Assembly: GCA_009659925.1 (NCBI GenBank)
Contig: PUXW01000015.1
Span: forward strand, 56,869 to 120,868
Source: Nitratiruptor sp.
GTDB taxonomy: Bacteria > Campylobacterota > Campylobacteria > Campylobacterales > Nitratiruptoraceae
Direction of reading: 5' to 3'
Length of the DNA: 64,000 bases
Part shown: in pieces, positions 16,150 to 25,154 of the stretch
Numbering within the stretch: position 1 is the stretch's first letter
Layout of the letters: each line of letters begins with the position of its first letter
Translations under genes and position numbers: made by a program
The notes under the pieces: model-generated
The model's database searches: none
What the model was told of the DNA's origin: nothing
The model's input: only the letters and a program-made list of their open reading frames with translations

Positions 16150-17133
16150 ATGGCTGACAACGACTTTCTCTCCCAAGAGGAGATCGATGCCCTCTTGGGG
16201 GGAGATGAGGTAGAGGAGGAGCCAGAGGAGGAGCAGGAGGAGATACGCCCCTTCGATTTTACCGAACTTGAATCCATCAAGAAGGGGGGACTCCCAGGCC
16301 TCGATCTCATCTACGAGCGGTGGGTCAAGATCTTCCGGGAAGAGATCCGCAAGGTCCTTCCCAAGATCAATATGGTCAACAAGGAGTCCATCTACATCTC
16401 CCGATTCAACAACTTCATGTATAAGATTCCCATGCCCTCCTCCTACACTACCTTCACCATGAAGCCCCTCAAGGAGACGGCTCTTTTGGTGGTGGATTCC
16501 CGGCTCGTTTTTACCATCATCAGCGTCATGTTCGGAGGTCCGGCCAAGCCCTTCAAGGTAGAAGGGCGTGAATTCACCAAGCTGGAGACCTATGTGATCA
16601 AGGACTTCATCGACATTGCCTTGCAAACCTTGGAGGAGACCTTTTCCACCGTCTATGAGATCACCATCGAGAAGCGTTCCACCGAGCTCAATCCGGCCCT
16701 TGCCCGGATTACCTCGGGTAATGAGAAGGTGATCATTTGTGAATGTCTCGTCGATATCGACGGCTTCGAGGCTCCTTTGTACTTCTGCTTTCCAAATGGG
16801 ATGTTCCTCCCCATCAAAGATGTGATCTATAGCGACTTTTCGGGGGAGGTCGATCCCCAGTGGAAGGATCGGGTCCAGCGGCTCTTGATGGAGACCCCGG
16901 TCAAGGTGGCCCTGGAGTTGACCAAAAAGCGCTTCTTCATGCGGGAGATCATCGGTTGGCAGGTGGGAAGCGAGATCATGCTCGATGTCTCCAAGGAGGA
17001 TCTGGCCATACTTAAAGTTGAAAATGAAGCCAAATTTAACTGCCGCTTGGGTAAGGTGAAGGATAGGTACGCCGCCTTGCTCAAAGAGGAGGTGCTCAAA
17101 GAAGAGGAAGAAGAGGAGGCAGGGGATGAGTGA
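16150..17133 (+). CDS. fliM: Flagellar motor switch protein FliM
   Basis: The 327-residue C-ring protein starts with the CheY-P docking peptide (FLSQEEIDALLGG, residues 6-18), followed by an acidic linker, the CheC-like middle domain (about 45-230) and a SpoA/FliN-like C-terminal domain. The GGPAK motif of the middle domain is present. The gene overlaps fliN by 8 bases. Confidence 0.97.
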   Translation: MADNDFLSQEEIDALLGGDEVEEEPEEEQEEIRPFDFTELESIKKGGLPGLDLIYERWVKIFREEIRKVLPKINMVNKESIYISRFNNFMYKIPMPSSYTTFTMKPLKETALLVVDSRLVFTIISVMFGGPAKPFKVEGREFTKLETYVIKDFIDIALQTLEETFSTVYEITIEKRSTELNPALARITSGNEKVIICECLVDIDGFEAPLYFCFPNGMFLPIKDVIYSDFSGEVDPQWKDRVQRLLMETPVKVALELTKKRFFMREIIGWQVGSEIMLDVSKEDLAILKVENEAKFNCRLGKVKDRYAALLKEEVLKEEEEEEAGDE

Positions 17134-17443
17134 GAGCAATATTGAAAATGTGGAAGGGCTGGAGGGAAAGGACCCCTCCAAACTGGCCCTTCTCCTCGAC
17201 ATTCCCTTGGAGGTGACAGTCGAAATTGGTACGACAGAGATGCTCATCGAAGAGGTCCTCAAGCTCAACCCCAATTCCATCATCGAGCTCGACCGCTACA
17301 TCAACGAACCGGTCGATCTCAAGGTCAACGGGAAGGTGATTGCCAAGGGGGAGCTGTATACCGTCAAGAACAACTTCGGCATCCGGATCACCCAGATCGT
17401 CACTCCCGAGGATCGCCTCAAAATCTTGGATATGGAGGGCTAG
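17126..17443 (+). CDS. fliN: Flagellar motor switch protein FliN (first copy)
   Basis: A 105-residue protein with a short acidic N terminus and one SpoA domain (LLLDIPLEVTVEIG, then ELDRYINEPVDLKVNG, ending GIRITQIVTPEDRLKIL). It joins FliM in the C ring. It overlaps fliM by 8 bases and abuts flgF directly. A second SpoA protein lies at 37749, so the motor may have two FliN types. Confidence 0.95.
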   Translation: MSESNIENVEGLEGKDPSKLALLLDIPLEVTVEIGTTEMLIEEVLKLNPNSIIELDRYINEPVDLKVNGKVIAKGELYTVKNNFGIRITQIVTPEDRLKILDMEG

Positions 17444-18160
17444 ATGGCACTGGATATGCAATCGATCTACATCTTGGCTAGCGGGGGATCTCGGGCGATG
17501 GAGGCGCTGGATACCATCACCAACAACCTGGCCAATGTCAATACGACCGGCTTCAAGCAGATGGTCATCAAGGAGATGAGCCAGCGCCTCGATGAGAATG
17601 GGGGGGATGCCCGGGAGCTCTTCGTCTTTCCCCGCTTCCAGGAGAGTCTGGTCCAGCTGGATCAGGGGGGATTACGAGAGAGCGGGGAACCCCTGGACTT
17701 TGCCATCGATGGGGAGGGATTTTTCAAGCTGGAGGGGCCCGACGGCCCTGTGTATACCCGGGATGGCCACTTCTTTTTGGACCAGGAGGGGGCCATCGTC
17801 GACGACCATGGCAACAGAGTACTCGGACGCGATGACAACCCCATCCTCCTCGATCCGACCATGCCTATCCATGTAGACGAGAATGGGCAGATCTACCAGG
17901 GTGGGGAGGTTATCGGGGAGATAGCGGTGGAGAGCTTCGAGAAGATGGAACCCATCGGCTCCAATTATTATCGCCCGGCCGGAGCCCAGCAAGAGGCCCG
18001 CTACCGGCTCAAGCAGGGCTTTTTGGAGGGCAGCAATGTCGACCCCCTCGCCCAGATGGGGGAGCTCATCACAACCCAACGCCGCTTCGAGATCTACGGG
18101 AACCTCATCAAATCCCTCGATCAGCTCCATCAAAAGAGCAACGAAATTGGAAAAGCCTAG
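17444..18160 (+). CDS. flgF: Flagellar basal-body rod protein FlgF
   Basis: The 238-residue axial protein has the N-terminal rod signature (ALDTITNNLANVNTTGFK) and the C-terminal FlgEFG motif (GFLEGSNVDPLAQMGELITTQRRFEIYGNLIKSLDQ). It precedes flgG, so it is called FlgF rather than a second FlgG. GGAGGG precedes the ATG, which follows the fliN stop with no gap. Confidence 0.9.
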   Translation: MALDMQSIYILASGGSRAMEALDTITNNLANVNTTGFKQMVIKEMSQRLDENGGDARELFVFPRFQESLVQLDQGGLRESGEPLDFAIDGEGFFKLEGPDGPVYTRDGHFFLDQEGAIVDDHGNRVLGRDDNPILLDPTMPIHVDENGQIYQGGEVIGEIAVESFEKMEPIGSNYYRPAGAQQEARYRLKQGFLEGSNVDPLAQMGELITTQRRFEIYGNLIKSLDQLHQKSNEIGKA

Positions 18161-18172
18161 AAAGGACATGCA

Positions 18173-18973
18173 ATGATCCGCGCACTTTGGACTTCGGCCT
18201 CGGGAATGAGCGCCCAGCAGACCAACCTCGATGTGGTCTCCCACAACATCGCCAATGTCAATACCGTCGGCTACAAGGAGAGCCGGGCCAACTTCGAAGA
18301 CCTCATGTACCAGAACATCAAGGATCCAGGGGTCGTGAGTGCCGATGGAAACCGGGTCCCTTCGGGGATCCAGATTGGCCTTGGGGTCCGGGTCAGCGAT
18401 GTGAGCAAGAGCTTTGCCCAGGGGAGCTTGAAACATACCGAGCGCCAATTGGACATTGCGATCCAAGGGGATGGATTTTTCAAGATCGAGCTTCCTGGAG
18501 GTGGGGAGGCTTACACCCGAGCTGGCAATTTCCAAGTGGACAATGAGGGCTATCTCGTCACCACCGAGGGGTACCGCCTCCAGCCCAATATCCAGATTAC
18601 AGCCCCCGAGACCTTGGTCAGCGTTTCCATCAGTCCCAACGGCAAGGTCAGTGCCGTACGCAACGAGGGGGGGGCGCAAAGTGTCGAGGAGCTTGGAGAG
18701 ATCAAGCTCTATCGTTTTGTCAATCCAGCGGGTTTGAAGAGTCTCGGCCAGAATCTCTATGCCCAAACGGAGGCTAGTGGTGAGGCGGTGGAGGGGGATC
18801 CCAATACCGACGGTTTTGGCAAGTTGCAACAGGGTTTCCTGGAGAGCTCCAATGTCAACATCGTCGAGGAGATGGTCAATCTCATCGTCGCACAGCGGGC
18901 CTACGAGATGAATTCCAAGGGGGTAACCACTGCCGATGAGATGCTTCGTACCGTGGCCAACCTCAAGTCCTAA
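18173..18973 (+). CDS. flgG: Flagellar distal rod protein FlgG
   Basis: 266 residues, close to the usual length of 260-262. The N terminus (LWTSASGMSAQQTNLDVVSHNIANVNTVGYK) and C terminus (GFLESSNVNIVEEMVNLIVAQRAYEMNSKGVTTADEML) are diagnostic in type and position for FlgG. It forms the distal rod, exported through the type III apparatus. It overlaps flgA by 38 bases. Confidence 0.96.
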   Translation: MIRALWTSASGMSAQQTNLDVVSHNIANVNTVGYKESRANFEDLMYQNIKDPGVVSADGNRVPSGIQIGLGVRVSDVSKSFAQGSLKHTERQLDIAIQGDGFFKIELPGGGEAYTRAGNFQVDNEGYLVTTEGYRLQPNIQITAPETLVSVSISPNGKVSAVRNEGGAQSVEELGEIKLYRFVNPAGLKSLGQNLYAQTEASGEAVEGDPNTDGFGKLQQGFLESSNVNIVEEMVNLIVAQRAYEMNSKGVTTADEMLRTVANLKS

Positions 18974-19877
18974 GTGGCTCTGGTTCATTGGGCTCTGCTC
19001 TTTGAGTCTGCAAGCTACGACCCAGATCCTCTTGCAACCCCAAGGGCGCTATGAGGAGCCCTTGCGCCTTGGGACCATCGCCAAGATTGAGGGAGCTCCA
19101 TCCATAGCCCCCTTTTTGCGCCAGCTCCAACTTCCCCCTGCTCTCCTAGCCGATGGGCTCGTCACGGCTCAAGAGGTCGTCCAGCTCCTCCAAGCCAACC
19201 TCATCGACACGAAGCAGCTGACCATCCGGGGCAAGACCGAACTCTGGCGGAGGGCTTCGCGTTTGGACTCCCAGGAGCTGCGAGCCCTCATTTCCTCCTA
19301 CATCCACTCCCGCTACCCCCAAACGACGATCCGCTCTATCTCCCTTTCCTCCAAGTCGATCCCCATCGCTGGGGGGAGCTACCGGGTCCAGATCAAGGAG
19401 AGCGCCCATACCCCTTCGCGTCTCTATTTGCGCCTCCTCGTCCAGGATCGTCGTGGGAACCGGAGGGTTGTTCCTGCCACCGTGGCCATCGTCGAGTACC
19501 TCCAGTTTCCCTTCGCCAAACGGGAGATTCCCAAGGGGGCTATCATCACCCAGGCCGATGTGGAGGTGCGCCAGGTCAAGCGCTCTGGTTCCATGAAGGC
19601 GCCTCTTCCCTTGGAAGAGGTCATCGGTGCCCGGGCCAAGCGGACCATCCGGGCCGACCGCCCCATCCGCCCTTGGATGATTGAACCCAACTACCCAGTA
19701 CGCAAGGGGGAGGAGGTGCGGGTCCTCTACCAACGGGGAGCCATTCGGATCGAAATGGTGGGTGAGGCCCTGGGGAATGGGCAAAAGGGCGATCTCGTTC
19801 CGGTCCGCAATCTCTCTTCTGGGAAGGTGCTCCAATGCAAAGTCCTCTCTTCTGGTTTGGTTGCCTTTGTACGCTGA
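18936..19877 (+). CDS. flgA: P-ring assembly chaperone FlgA
   Basis: The C-terminal SAF domain (REIPKGAIITQADVEV, ARAKRTIRADRPIR, VRKGEEVRVL) identifies FlgA, the periplasmic chaperone for P-ring (FlgI) assembly. The best start is the ATG at 18936, 38 bases inside flgG. It gives a signal peptide whose hydrophobic core is WLWFIGLCSLSLQA, and no other ATG or GTG fits the frame. The shine-dalgarno is weak, consistent with coupling to flgG. It overlaps flgH by 43 bases. Confidence 0.88.
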   Translation: MRCFVPWPTSSPKWLWFIGLCSLSLQATTQILLQPQGRYEEPLRLGTIAKIEGAPSIAPFLRQLQLPPALLADGLVTAQEVVQLLQANLIDTKQLTIRGKTELWRRASRLDSQELRALISSYIHSRYPQTTIRSISLSSKSIPIAGGSYRVQIKESAHTPSRLYLRLLVQDRRGNRRVVPATVAIVEYLQFPFAKREIPKGAIITQADVEVRQVKRSGSMKAPLPLEEVIGARAKRTIRADRPIRPWMIEPNYPVRKGEEVRVLYQRGAIRIEMVGEALGNGQKGDLVPVRNLSSGKVLQCKVLSSGLVAFVR

Positions 19878-20518
19878 TCCTCCTTGGTGGTTGTAGCCAA
19901 CGCCAAGAGGCGCGAACCCTCCAGCCTCCCCCCCAACTGACGCCGCCAACCCTGGCTCAGTCCACCACGCCACGACCACCTGGATCGTTATATGGAGGGT
20001 ACGAGAACCTCTTTAGTGACGCCAAAGCCTACAATGTGGGGGATATCCTCACTATCCGGGTCGTCGAGAGCCTGCGGGGCTCAGGCAGTACCGATACCAA
20101 GGCGAGCCGCACCAACCAGATGGACCTCGCCATCCCGAGTCCGACGATCGGAGGGCGCCAGGTCCTGGATGGGGGGAAGGTCTTCGGTCTGGAGCAAAAA
20201 TCGACTAACACCTTCAAGGGCAAGGGGGGGACCAACCGAAGCGCCCGGCTCCTAGCCACCATTACTGCCCGGGTGCTCAAGGTCTATCCCAACGGAAACC
20301 TCTTCATCGTCGGCAAGAAGTACATCACCATCAACAACGATACCCAGGTGCTGACCATCTCTGGGATCGTCGATCCGGCCTACATCGAACCGGATAACTC
20401 CATCGATTCGGGCCGCATCGGGGAGATGTATGTGGAGTACAACGGTCAAGGTTTCATGGCCACAACCCAAGAGCCCGGTTGGTTGGCCCGCTTCTTGATG
20501 AAGATCTGGCCCTTTTGA
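19835..20518 (+). CDS. flgH: Flagellar L-ring lipoprotein FlgH
   Basis: The 227-residue product has a lipoprotein signal with lipobox LGGC (Cys at about 20), then a Pro-rich linker and the FlgH core (AYNVGDILTIRVVES, NPNGNLFIVGKK-like, ISGIVDPAYIEPDNSIDS). It builds the outer-membrane ring of the flagellum, confirming a Gram-negative envelope. The gene starts 43 bases before the end of flgA. Confidence 0.95.
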   Translation: MQSPLFWFGCLCTLILLGGCSQRQEARTLQPPPQLTPPTLAQSTTPRPPGSLYGGYENLFSDAKAYNVGDILTIRVVESLRGSGSTDTKASRTNQMDLAIPSPTIGGRQVLDGGKVFGLEQKSTNTFKGKGGTNRSARLLATITARVLKVYPNGNLFIVGKKYITINNDTQVLTISGIVDPAYIEPDNSIDSGRIGEMYVEYNGQGFMATTQEPGWLARFLMKIWPF

Positions 20519-20529
20519 GGGAGGTGGCG

Positions 20530-21612
20530 GTGGCTCGCATCCTCTTTCTTGCCCTCTTGAGTCTGGCCCTTTTCGGGGCGAAGGTGCGCATCGGGGATGA
20601 GGTTCATGTGGTCGGAGTACGCCACAACTACTTGACTGGCTACGGGATCGTGGTGGGGTTGCAGGGAAGTGGAGATGGGACGACCAGCAAGTTCACCCTC
20701 TTGAGTATTGCCAACATGCTCAAGAAGATGGGGATCAACATCGATCCGGCCAGTGTCAAGAGCAAGAATGCGGCGGCGGTCATCGTCACCGCCAAACTCC
20801 CCCCCTTCGCTAAGAGCGGAATGGTGGTGGATGTGACCGTCGCCTCCCTTGGAGATGCCAAGGATATTGGCAACGGGGTTCTCGTGCGCACCCCCCTCTT
20901 CGGCCCGGACAAGAAGATCTACGCCTTTGCCCAAGGACCGGTCTCAACGGGAGGGGGCTTTAGCGAATCCAATCGGGGAGGGAAGATCCAGAAAAACCAC
21001 ACCACCACTGGGCTCATTCCCAACGGAGCCATCATCGAGCGGGACCTCCCCTTTCACTTCGACGAACTCCCCAACCTCACCCTCACCTTGAAAAATCCCA
21101 ACTTCAAACTGGCCCAGCGCATTGTCACGGCCATCAACACCCACTTCAACCAGCCCCTGGCCCGGGCTCTGGACGGGGGGAGCGTGGTGGTCGACTTCTT
21201 GCCGGATCGGGATCGGGTCCACTTCGTCTCGGAGGTCCTCGGACTTGAGATCGAGAGTGTCAACGAACCGACCATCGTCATCTACGAGCGGACGGGGACG
21301 GTGATCATGAGTGGGGAGATCCAGATCGACACTCCAGTCTATGTCTCCCATGGCAACATCTACGTCTCGGTCCAAAAGAGTCCCCTTATCTCCCAGCCCC
21401 CACCCCTTTCGGGAGGAACGACCCAAACAAAAGAAATTGTTAAAACTACCATTAAAGAAGAAAATGGTAGAATTTTCGCGATCCAATCGCCCTCTTTGAA
21501 GGATCTTATCCAGGCTCTCAACGACCTTGGTGTCTCACCACGAGACCTGATCGCGATCATTCAAGCGATCAAACGGGCTGGCAAAATCCATGCCAAAATT
21601 GTGATTATGTAG
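20530..21612 (+). CDS. flgI: Flagellar P-ring protein FlgI
   Basis: The 360-residue periplasmic ring protein is clear from the GYGIVVGLQGSGDGTTSKFT segment and the ASLGDAKDIGNGVLVRTPL region. The start chosen is GTG at 20530. It has GGAGG 5 bases upstream and yields a clean signal peptide (ARILFLALLSLALFGA). A GTG at 20524 and an ATG at 20479 are open in frame but less likely. It is assembled with the help of FlgA, encoded two genes before. Confidence 0.95.
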   Translation: MARILFLALLSLALFGAKVRIGDEVHVVGVRHNYLTGYGIVVGLQGSGDGTTSKFTLLSIANMLKKMGINIDPASVKSKNAAAVIVTAKLPPFAKSGMVVDVTVASLGDAKDIGNGVLVRTPLFGPDKKIYAFAQGPVSTGGGFSESNRGGKIQKNHTTTGLIPNGAIIERDLPFHFDELPNLTLTLKNPNFKLAQRIVTAINTHFNQPLARALDGGSVVVDFLPDRDRVHFVSEVLGLEIESVNEPTIVIYERTGTVIMSGEIQIDTPVYVSHGNIYVSVQKSPLISQPPPLSGGTTQTKEIVKTTIKEENGRIFAIQSPSLKDLIQALNDLGVSPRDLIAIIQAIKRAGKIHAKIVIM

Positions 21613-21620
21613 GATGGGTG

Positions 21621-21905
21621 ATGAAAATAGAGGCTCCATATTGGGATTTACATCAACTTAGCCGGACAACCAGTGCCAAGGGGGCGGCTCGAGCCTTTGA
21701 GGCGGAGTTGGTCCACCTCTTTTTGAAGGAGGTACGCAAGGAGTTGGCCCAAAGTCCCCTTTTCGGTGCTACTTTAGCCAACCGGCTCTACTTCGACCTC
21801 TTCGATATGGAGCTTGCCAACCAGATTGCTCAAAGCGGGCAACTCCAACTTGGAGTCCGGATCGAAGAGGCGATGAAAGCCTATAGACAGGGTAGCGATG
21901 GCTGA
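21621..21905 (+). CDS. flgJ: FlgJ N-terminal-like rod-binding protein
   Basis: The 94-residue protein matches the rod-binding (N-terminal) domain of FlgJ: AARAFEAELVHLFLKEVRKEL, then LFDMELANQIAQSGQLQLG. The muramidase domain of enterobacterial FlgJ is absent, as is common in other phyla, so cell-wall cutting must come from elsewhere. The ATG at 21621 is used because AGGATGGG precedes it; GTG at 21618 is also in frame. It overlaps flhA by 8 bases. Confidence 0.87.
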   Translation: MKIEAPYWDLHQLSRTTSAKGAARAFEAELVHLFLKEVRKELAQSPLFGATLANRLYFDLFDMELANQIAQSGQLQLGVRIEEAMKAYRQGSDG

Positions 21906-23982
21906 GGGGATCAATCTGCTCATCAACAAGGTCCATGAGCACTCGGATGCGATTATCATTATCTTGATCCTCGCCATTTTGGGGGCGATGGTTCTCCCCG
22001 TCCCCCCGCTCCTTCTCGATATCCTACTTACCGCGAGCATCACCCTCTCCTTGATCATGCTCATGACCACCGTCTATGTGAGCAACCCCCTGGAGATCTC
22101 CTCCTTTCCCTCCCTCTTGCTCATTGCCACCCTCTTTCGCCTCTCCCTCAATGTGGCGACCACGAGGCGGATCTTGCTCCATGGCCACGAGGGGCCCGAT
22201 GCAGCTGGAAAGGTGATCGAGAGTTTTGGCCAGTTCGTGGTGGGGGGAAACTATGTGGTGGGGATTATCGTCTTCATCGTCCTGGTGACCATCAACTTCA
22301 TCGTCATTACCAAGGGGACCGAGCGCATCAGCGAAGTTGGGGCCCGCTTCACCCTGGATGCGATGCCGGGCAAGCAGATGGCCATCGATGCCGATTTGAA
22401 CGCGGGGCTCATTGACGAAGAGGAGGCAAAGCGGCGCCGGGAGGAGATCGCCAAGGAGGCCGATTTCTACGGAGCGATGGATGGGGCGAGTAAGTTCATC
22501 CGGGGCGATGCCGTGGCGGGGATCATCATCACTCTCATCAACATCATCGGAGGGATCGCCATTGGAACCTTGCAACATGGTATGGATCTCGCCACCGCCG
22601 CCGCCAACTTCACCCTTTTGACTGTAGGTGATGGCTTAGTGAGTCAGATCCCTTCCCTCATCACCTCCACCGCCGCTGGTTTGATGGTTACCAGGGCTGT
22701 GAGCGAGTCCAATCTGGGACGGGAGATCTTCACCCAGCTCACCAGTTTCCCCAAGGCCCTCTACATGGCGGCTGGGGCCCTGCTGGTCATGGCCCTTATT
22801 CCGGGTATGCCCTTTCTCCCCTTTACGATCCTGGCCCTTCTCGTCGGTGGGGCGGGTTACATGATGCAGCTCGATCTCAAAGCTAAAGAGCAGCGCAAGG
22901 CAGAGGAGCGGGCCCAAGAGATGATCCGCCAGAGCAAGCGGGAGAGTGAGGAGGAAGAAGAGGATTTCCTAGCCCAACCAGAGCCAATCGCCTTTGAGAT
23001 TGGCTATGGCCTCATCCCCTTGGTGGATGAGGAGCAGGGGGGTGAGATCATCAAGCGGATCAAGTCGCTGCGCAAACAGTTAAGCCGTGATCTCGGGCTC
23101 ATGGTCCCCCTCATCCACATCAAGGACAACCTCGAACTTGGCAGCGGGGAGTATCGGATCCTCATCAAGGGGGTGGAGGTGGCCAGGGGGGAGGTGGAGC
23201 CTGGGAAGCTCTTGGCCATCGACACCGGTCAGACCCGAGGACCAATCGAGGGGAAGGAGACTCGAGAGCCAACCTTTGGCCTCAAAGCCTACTGGATCGA
23301 CGAGCGCCTAGCGGAAAAGGCCAAGATGTTGGGCTATACCGTCGTGGACATCCCTACGGTCATTATCACCCACCTCTCGGAGGTGATCAAATCCAACGCC
23401 GCCGAGATTCTGGGCAGGACCGAAACCAAGGAGCTGGTGGACGCCCTGGCCAAACGCTACCCCATCGTCAAAGAGATTGTTCCCGAGCAGGTCTCCTATT
23501 CCATCTTGCACCGGGTTTTACAAAACCTCCTGCGGGAGCAGATTCCAATCAAGGATCTGCTCACAATTATCGAATCCCTCTCCGATAATATTGTCAAAAC
23601 GACCGATACCGATCTTTTAACCGAACTAGTCCGGGAGTCCCTCTCCCGGCTCATCACCTCCATCTACGCCAAAGGGGGGATCCTCTACGCGATGACTCTA
23701 GGGAGCGAGAGCGAGGAGTATCTGTTCAACAAGATCAAAGAGTACAACGGCAACCTCCCGCCCATCGATCCGGCCAGGTTGCAAAACCTCATCGTCCAGA
23801 TCAACTCCAATATGGAGCGCTTCGTCGTGGAGGGGCGCACGCCAGTCCTCCTCACCTCCCCTAGTGTGCGCCGCTTCGTGCGCAAGCTCCTGGAGCCCTA
23901 CTTAGCCAATGTGGCCGTGCTCTCGTACAACGAGATCGAACCCAAGACCAAACTCAACGTCGTCGCGAAGGTTGAACTCTAA
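21898..23982 (+). CDS. flhA: Flagellar type III export gate protein FlhA
   Basis: The 694-residue protein has about eight membrane helices in the first half and the conserved cytoplasmic loop (RISEVGARFTLDAMPGKQMAIDADLNAGLI, about 143-172). A charged linker at about 335-360 is followed by the substrate-docking cytosolic domain. It is the ring-forming gate of the export apparatus. The stop and the flhF start share one base. Confidence 0.97.
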   Translation: MAEGINLLINKVHEHSDAIIIILILAILGAMVLPVPPLLLDILLTASITLSLIMLMTTVYVSNPLEISSFPSLLLIATLFRLSLNVATTRRILLHGHEGPDAAGKVIESFGQFVVGGNYVVGIIVFIVLVTINFIVITKGTERISEVGARFTLDAMPGKQMAIDADLNAGLIDEEEAKRRREEIAKEADFYGAMDGASKFIRGDAVAGIIITLINIIGGIAIGTLQHGMDLATAAANFTLLTVGDGLVSQIPSLITSTAAGLMVTRAVSESNLGREIFTQLTSFPKALYMAAGALLVMALIPGMPFLPFTILALLVGGAGYMMQLDLKAKEQRKAEERAQEMIRQSKRESEEEEEDFLAQPEPIAFEIGYGLIPLVDEEQGGEIIKRIKSLRKQLSRDLGLMVPLIHIKDNLELGSGEYRILIKGVEVARGEVEPGKLLAIDTGQTRGPIEGKETREPTFGLKAYWIDERLAEKAKMLGYTVVDIPTVIITHLSEVIKSNAAEILGRTETKELVDALAKRYPIVKEIVPEQVSYSILHRVLQNLLREQIPIKDLLTIIESLSDNIVKTTDTDLLTELVRESLSRLITSIYAKGGILYAMTLGSESEEYLFNKIKEYNGNLPPIDPARLQNLIVQINSNMERFVVEGRTPVLLTSPSVRRFVRKLLEPYLANVAVLSYNEIEPKTKLNVVAKVEL

Positions 23983-25154
23983 TGGAAATCGTCAAGTATG
24001 AAGGCTACAATCTGGACGATCTAATCGCCCGGGCCAGGGAGGAGTATGGGAAGGATGTGAAGATCATTAGCTACGAGGTGGTCACCGAGGGGATCATCCC
24101 CTTCCGGCGCAAACGCTACTCCCTCTTCGTCCAGGTTCCTACCGCCGAAGAGGGCTTCTTCGATCTCTTGGCCAAGGAGGAGAAGAGCGAAGAGATCGAC
24201 CACTTCCTGGAGCGGATCGAGGAGATGATCGACAAGAAGATCGCCCCCCTCAAGGAGGCCTTGACCAAGCGTTGCGAGAGTGAGCCCTTGGAAAGTGGCG
24301 GGGCTCCTGTGGCCTTAGGGGAGGGGATCCCCTTCGAGGAGGAGTTCAAGGAGTTCACAGGGGACGCCCTCGATCTCATCAGACTCTTGATCAAGAAGGA
24401 TGTCGATCCAAAGGTTGCCAAAACGCTGGTCAAGGAGTCGTGTGGGTTCGATATCGACGCCAACAAGTTCGATTTGAACACCTCCTTCTTTCGAGAGGCC
24501 TTGACCAACGCCATCGAAAAGAGGATCAAGTTCAAGGGGCCCTTGAAGCTTCAAAAGGGAACATTCCGGGTTATCGCCTTCGTCGGCCCTACGGGAGTGG
24601 GCAAGACCACCAACCTCTTCAAGATCGCCTCCGAACTCGTCCTCAATCAGAAGCTCAAAATCGCAGCGATTAGTATCGATACCTTCAAGGTTGGAGCGAT
24701 CCAGCAGGCCCGCTCCTTCTCCAACATCCTCAATATTCCCTTCTTCGCCATCTCCGATTCGAAGAACCTGAAAAAGACGATCCAAAACCTCCAGGGCTAC
24801 GATGTGGTTCTCATCGATACGGTGGGGCGCAGCCACTACGACTACTGGCGGCTCGGGGAGATGAAGGAGATTCTCGGGGGGAATAGCGATTTCATGGATG
24901 TGATCCTCGTGATCAGCTGTAACTACAAGAATAGCGAGGCCTTGGAGATCGTCAACAGGTATCGGACCTTCTTTCCAATCGACTCCATCTTCTTCACGAA
25001 GATCGACGAGACCTACAAACCGGGCATCCTGCTCAACCTCCCGATGAAGGCCGATATCCCAGTCTCTTTCATCAGTATCGGCCAGAAGGTACCCGAAGAT
25101 ATCCGGGTCCTCAATCCCGAGCGGATGGCCAAATACATCTTAGGTGAGATATAA
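23982..25154 (+). CDS. flhF: SRP-type GTPase FlhF, flagellar placement
   Basis: The 390-residue protein has a basic N-terminal domain and an SRP-family NG domain with P-loop GPTGVGKTTN (about 202-211), IDTVGR (G3) and TKID (G4). FlhF sets pole and number of flagella and, in Campylobacter, affects sigma-54 gene expression. It sits between flhA and flhG with one-base overlaps on both sides. Confidence 0.96.
   Translation: MEIVKYEGYNLDDLIARAREEYGKDVKIISYEVVTEGIIPFRRKRYSLFVQVPTAEEGFFDLLAKEEKSEEIDHFLERIEEMIDKKIAPLKEALTKRCESEPLESGGAPVALGEGIPFEEEFKEFTGDALDLIRLLIKKDVDPKVAKTLVKESCGFDIDANKFDLNTSFFREALTNAIEKRIKFKGPLKLQKGTFRVIAFVGPTGVGKTTNLFKIASELVLNQKLKIAAISIDTFKVGAIQQARSFSNILNIPFFAISDSKNLKKTIQNLQGYDVVLIDTVGRSHYDYWRLGEMKEILGGNSDFMDVILVISCNYKNSEALEIVNRYRTFFPIDSIFFTKIDETYKPGILLNLPMKADIPVSFISIGQKVPEDIRVLNPERMAKYILGEI

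Noticed and set aside
17672..18988. A 438-codon minus-strand frame over flgF-flgG
   Set aside because: Antisense to two clear rod genes, with no motif of its own.
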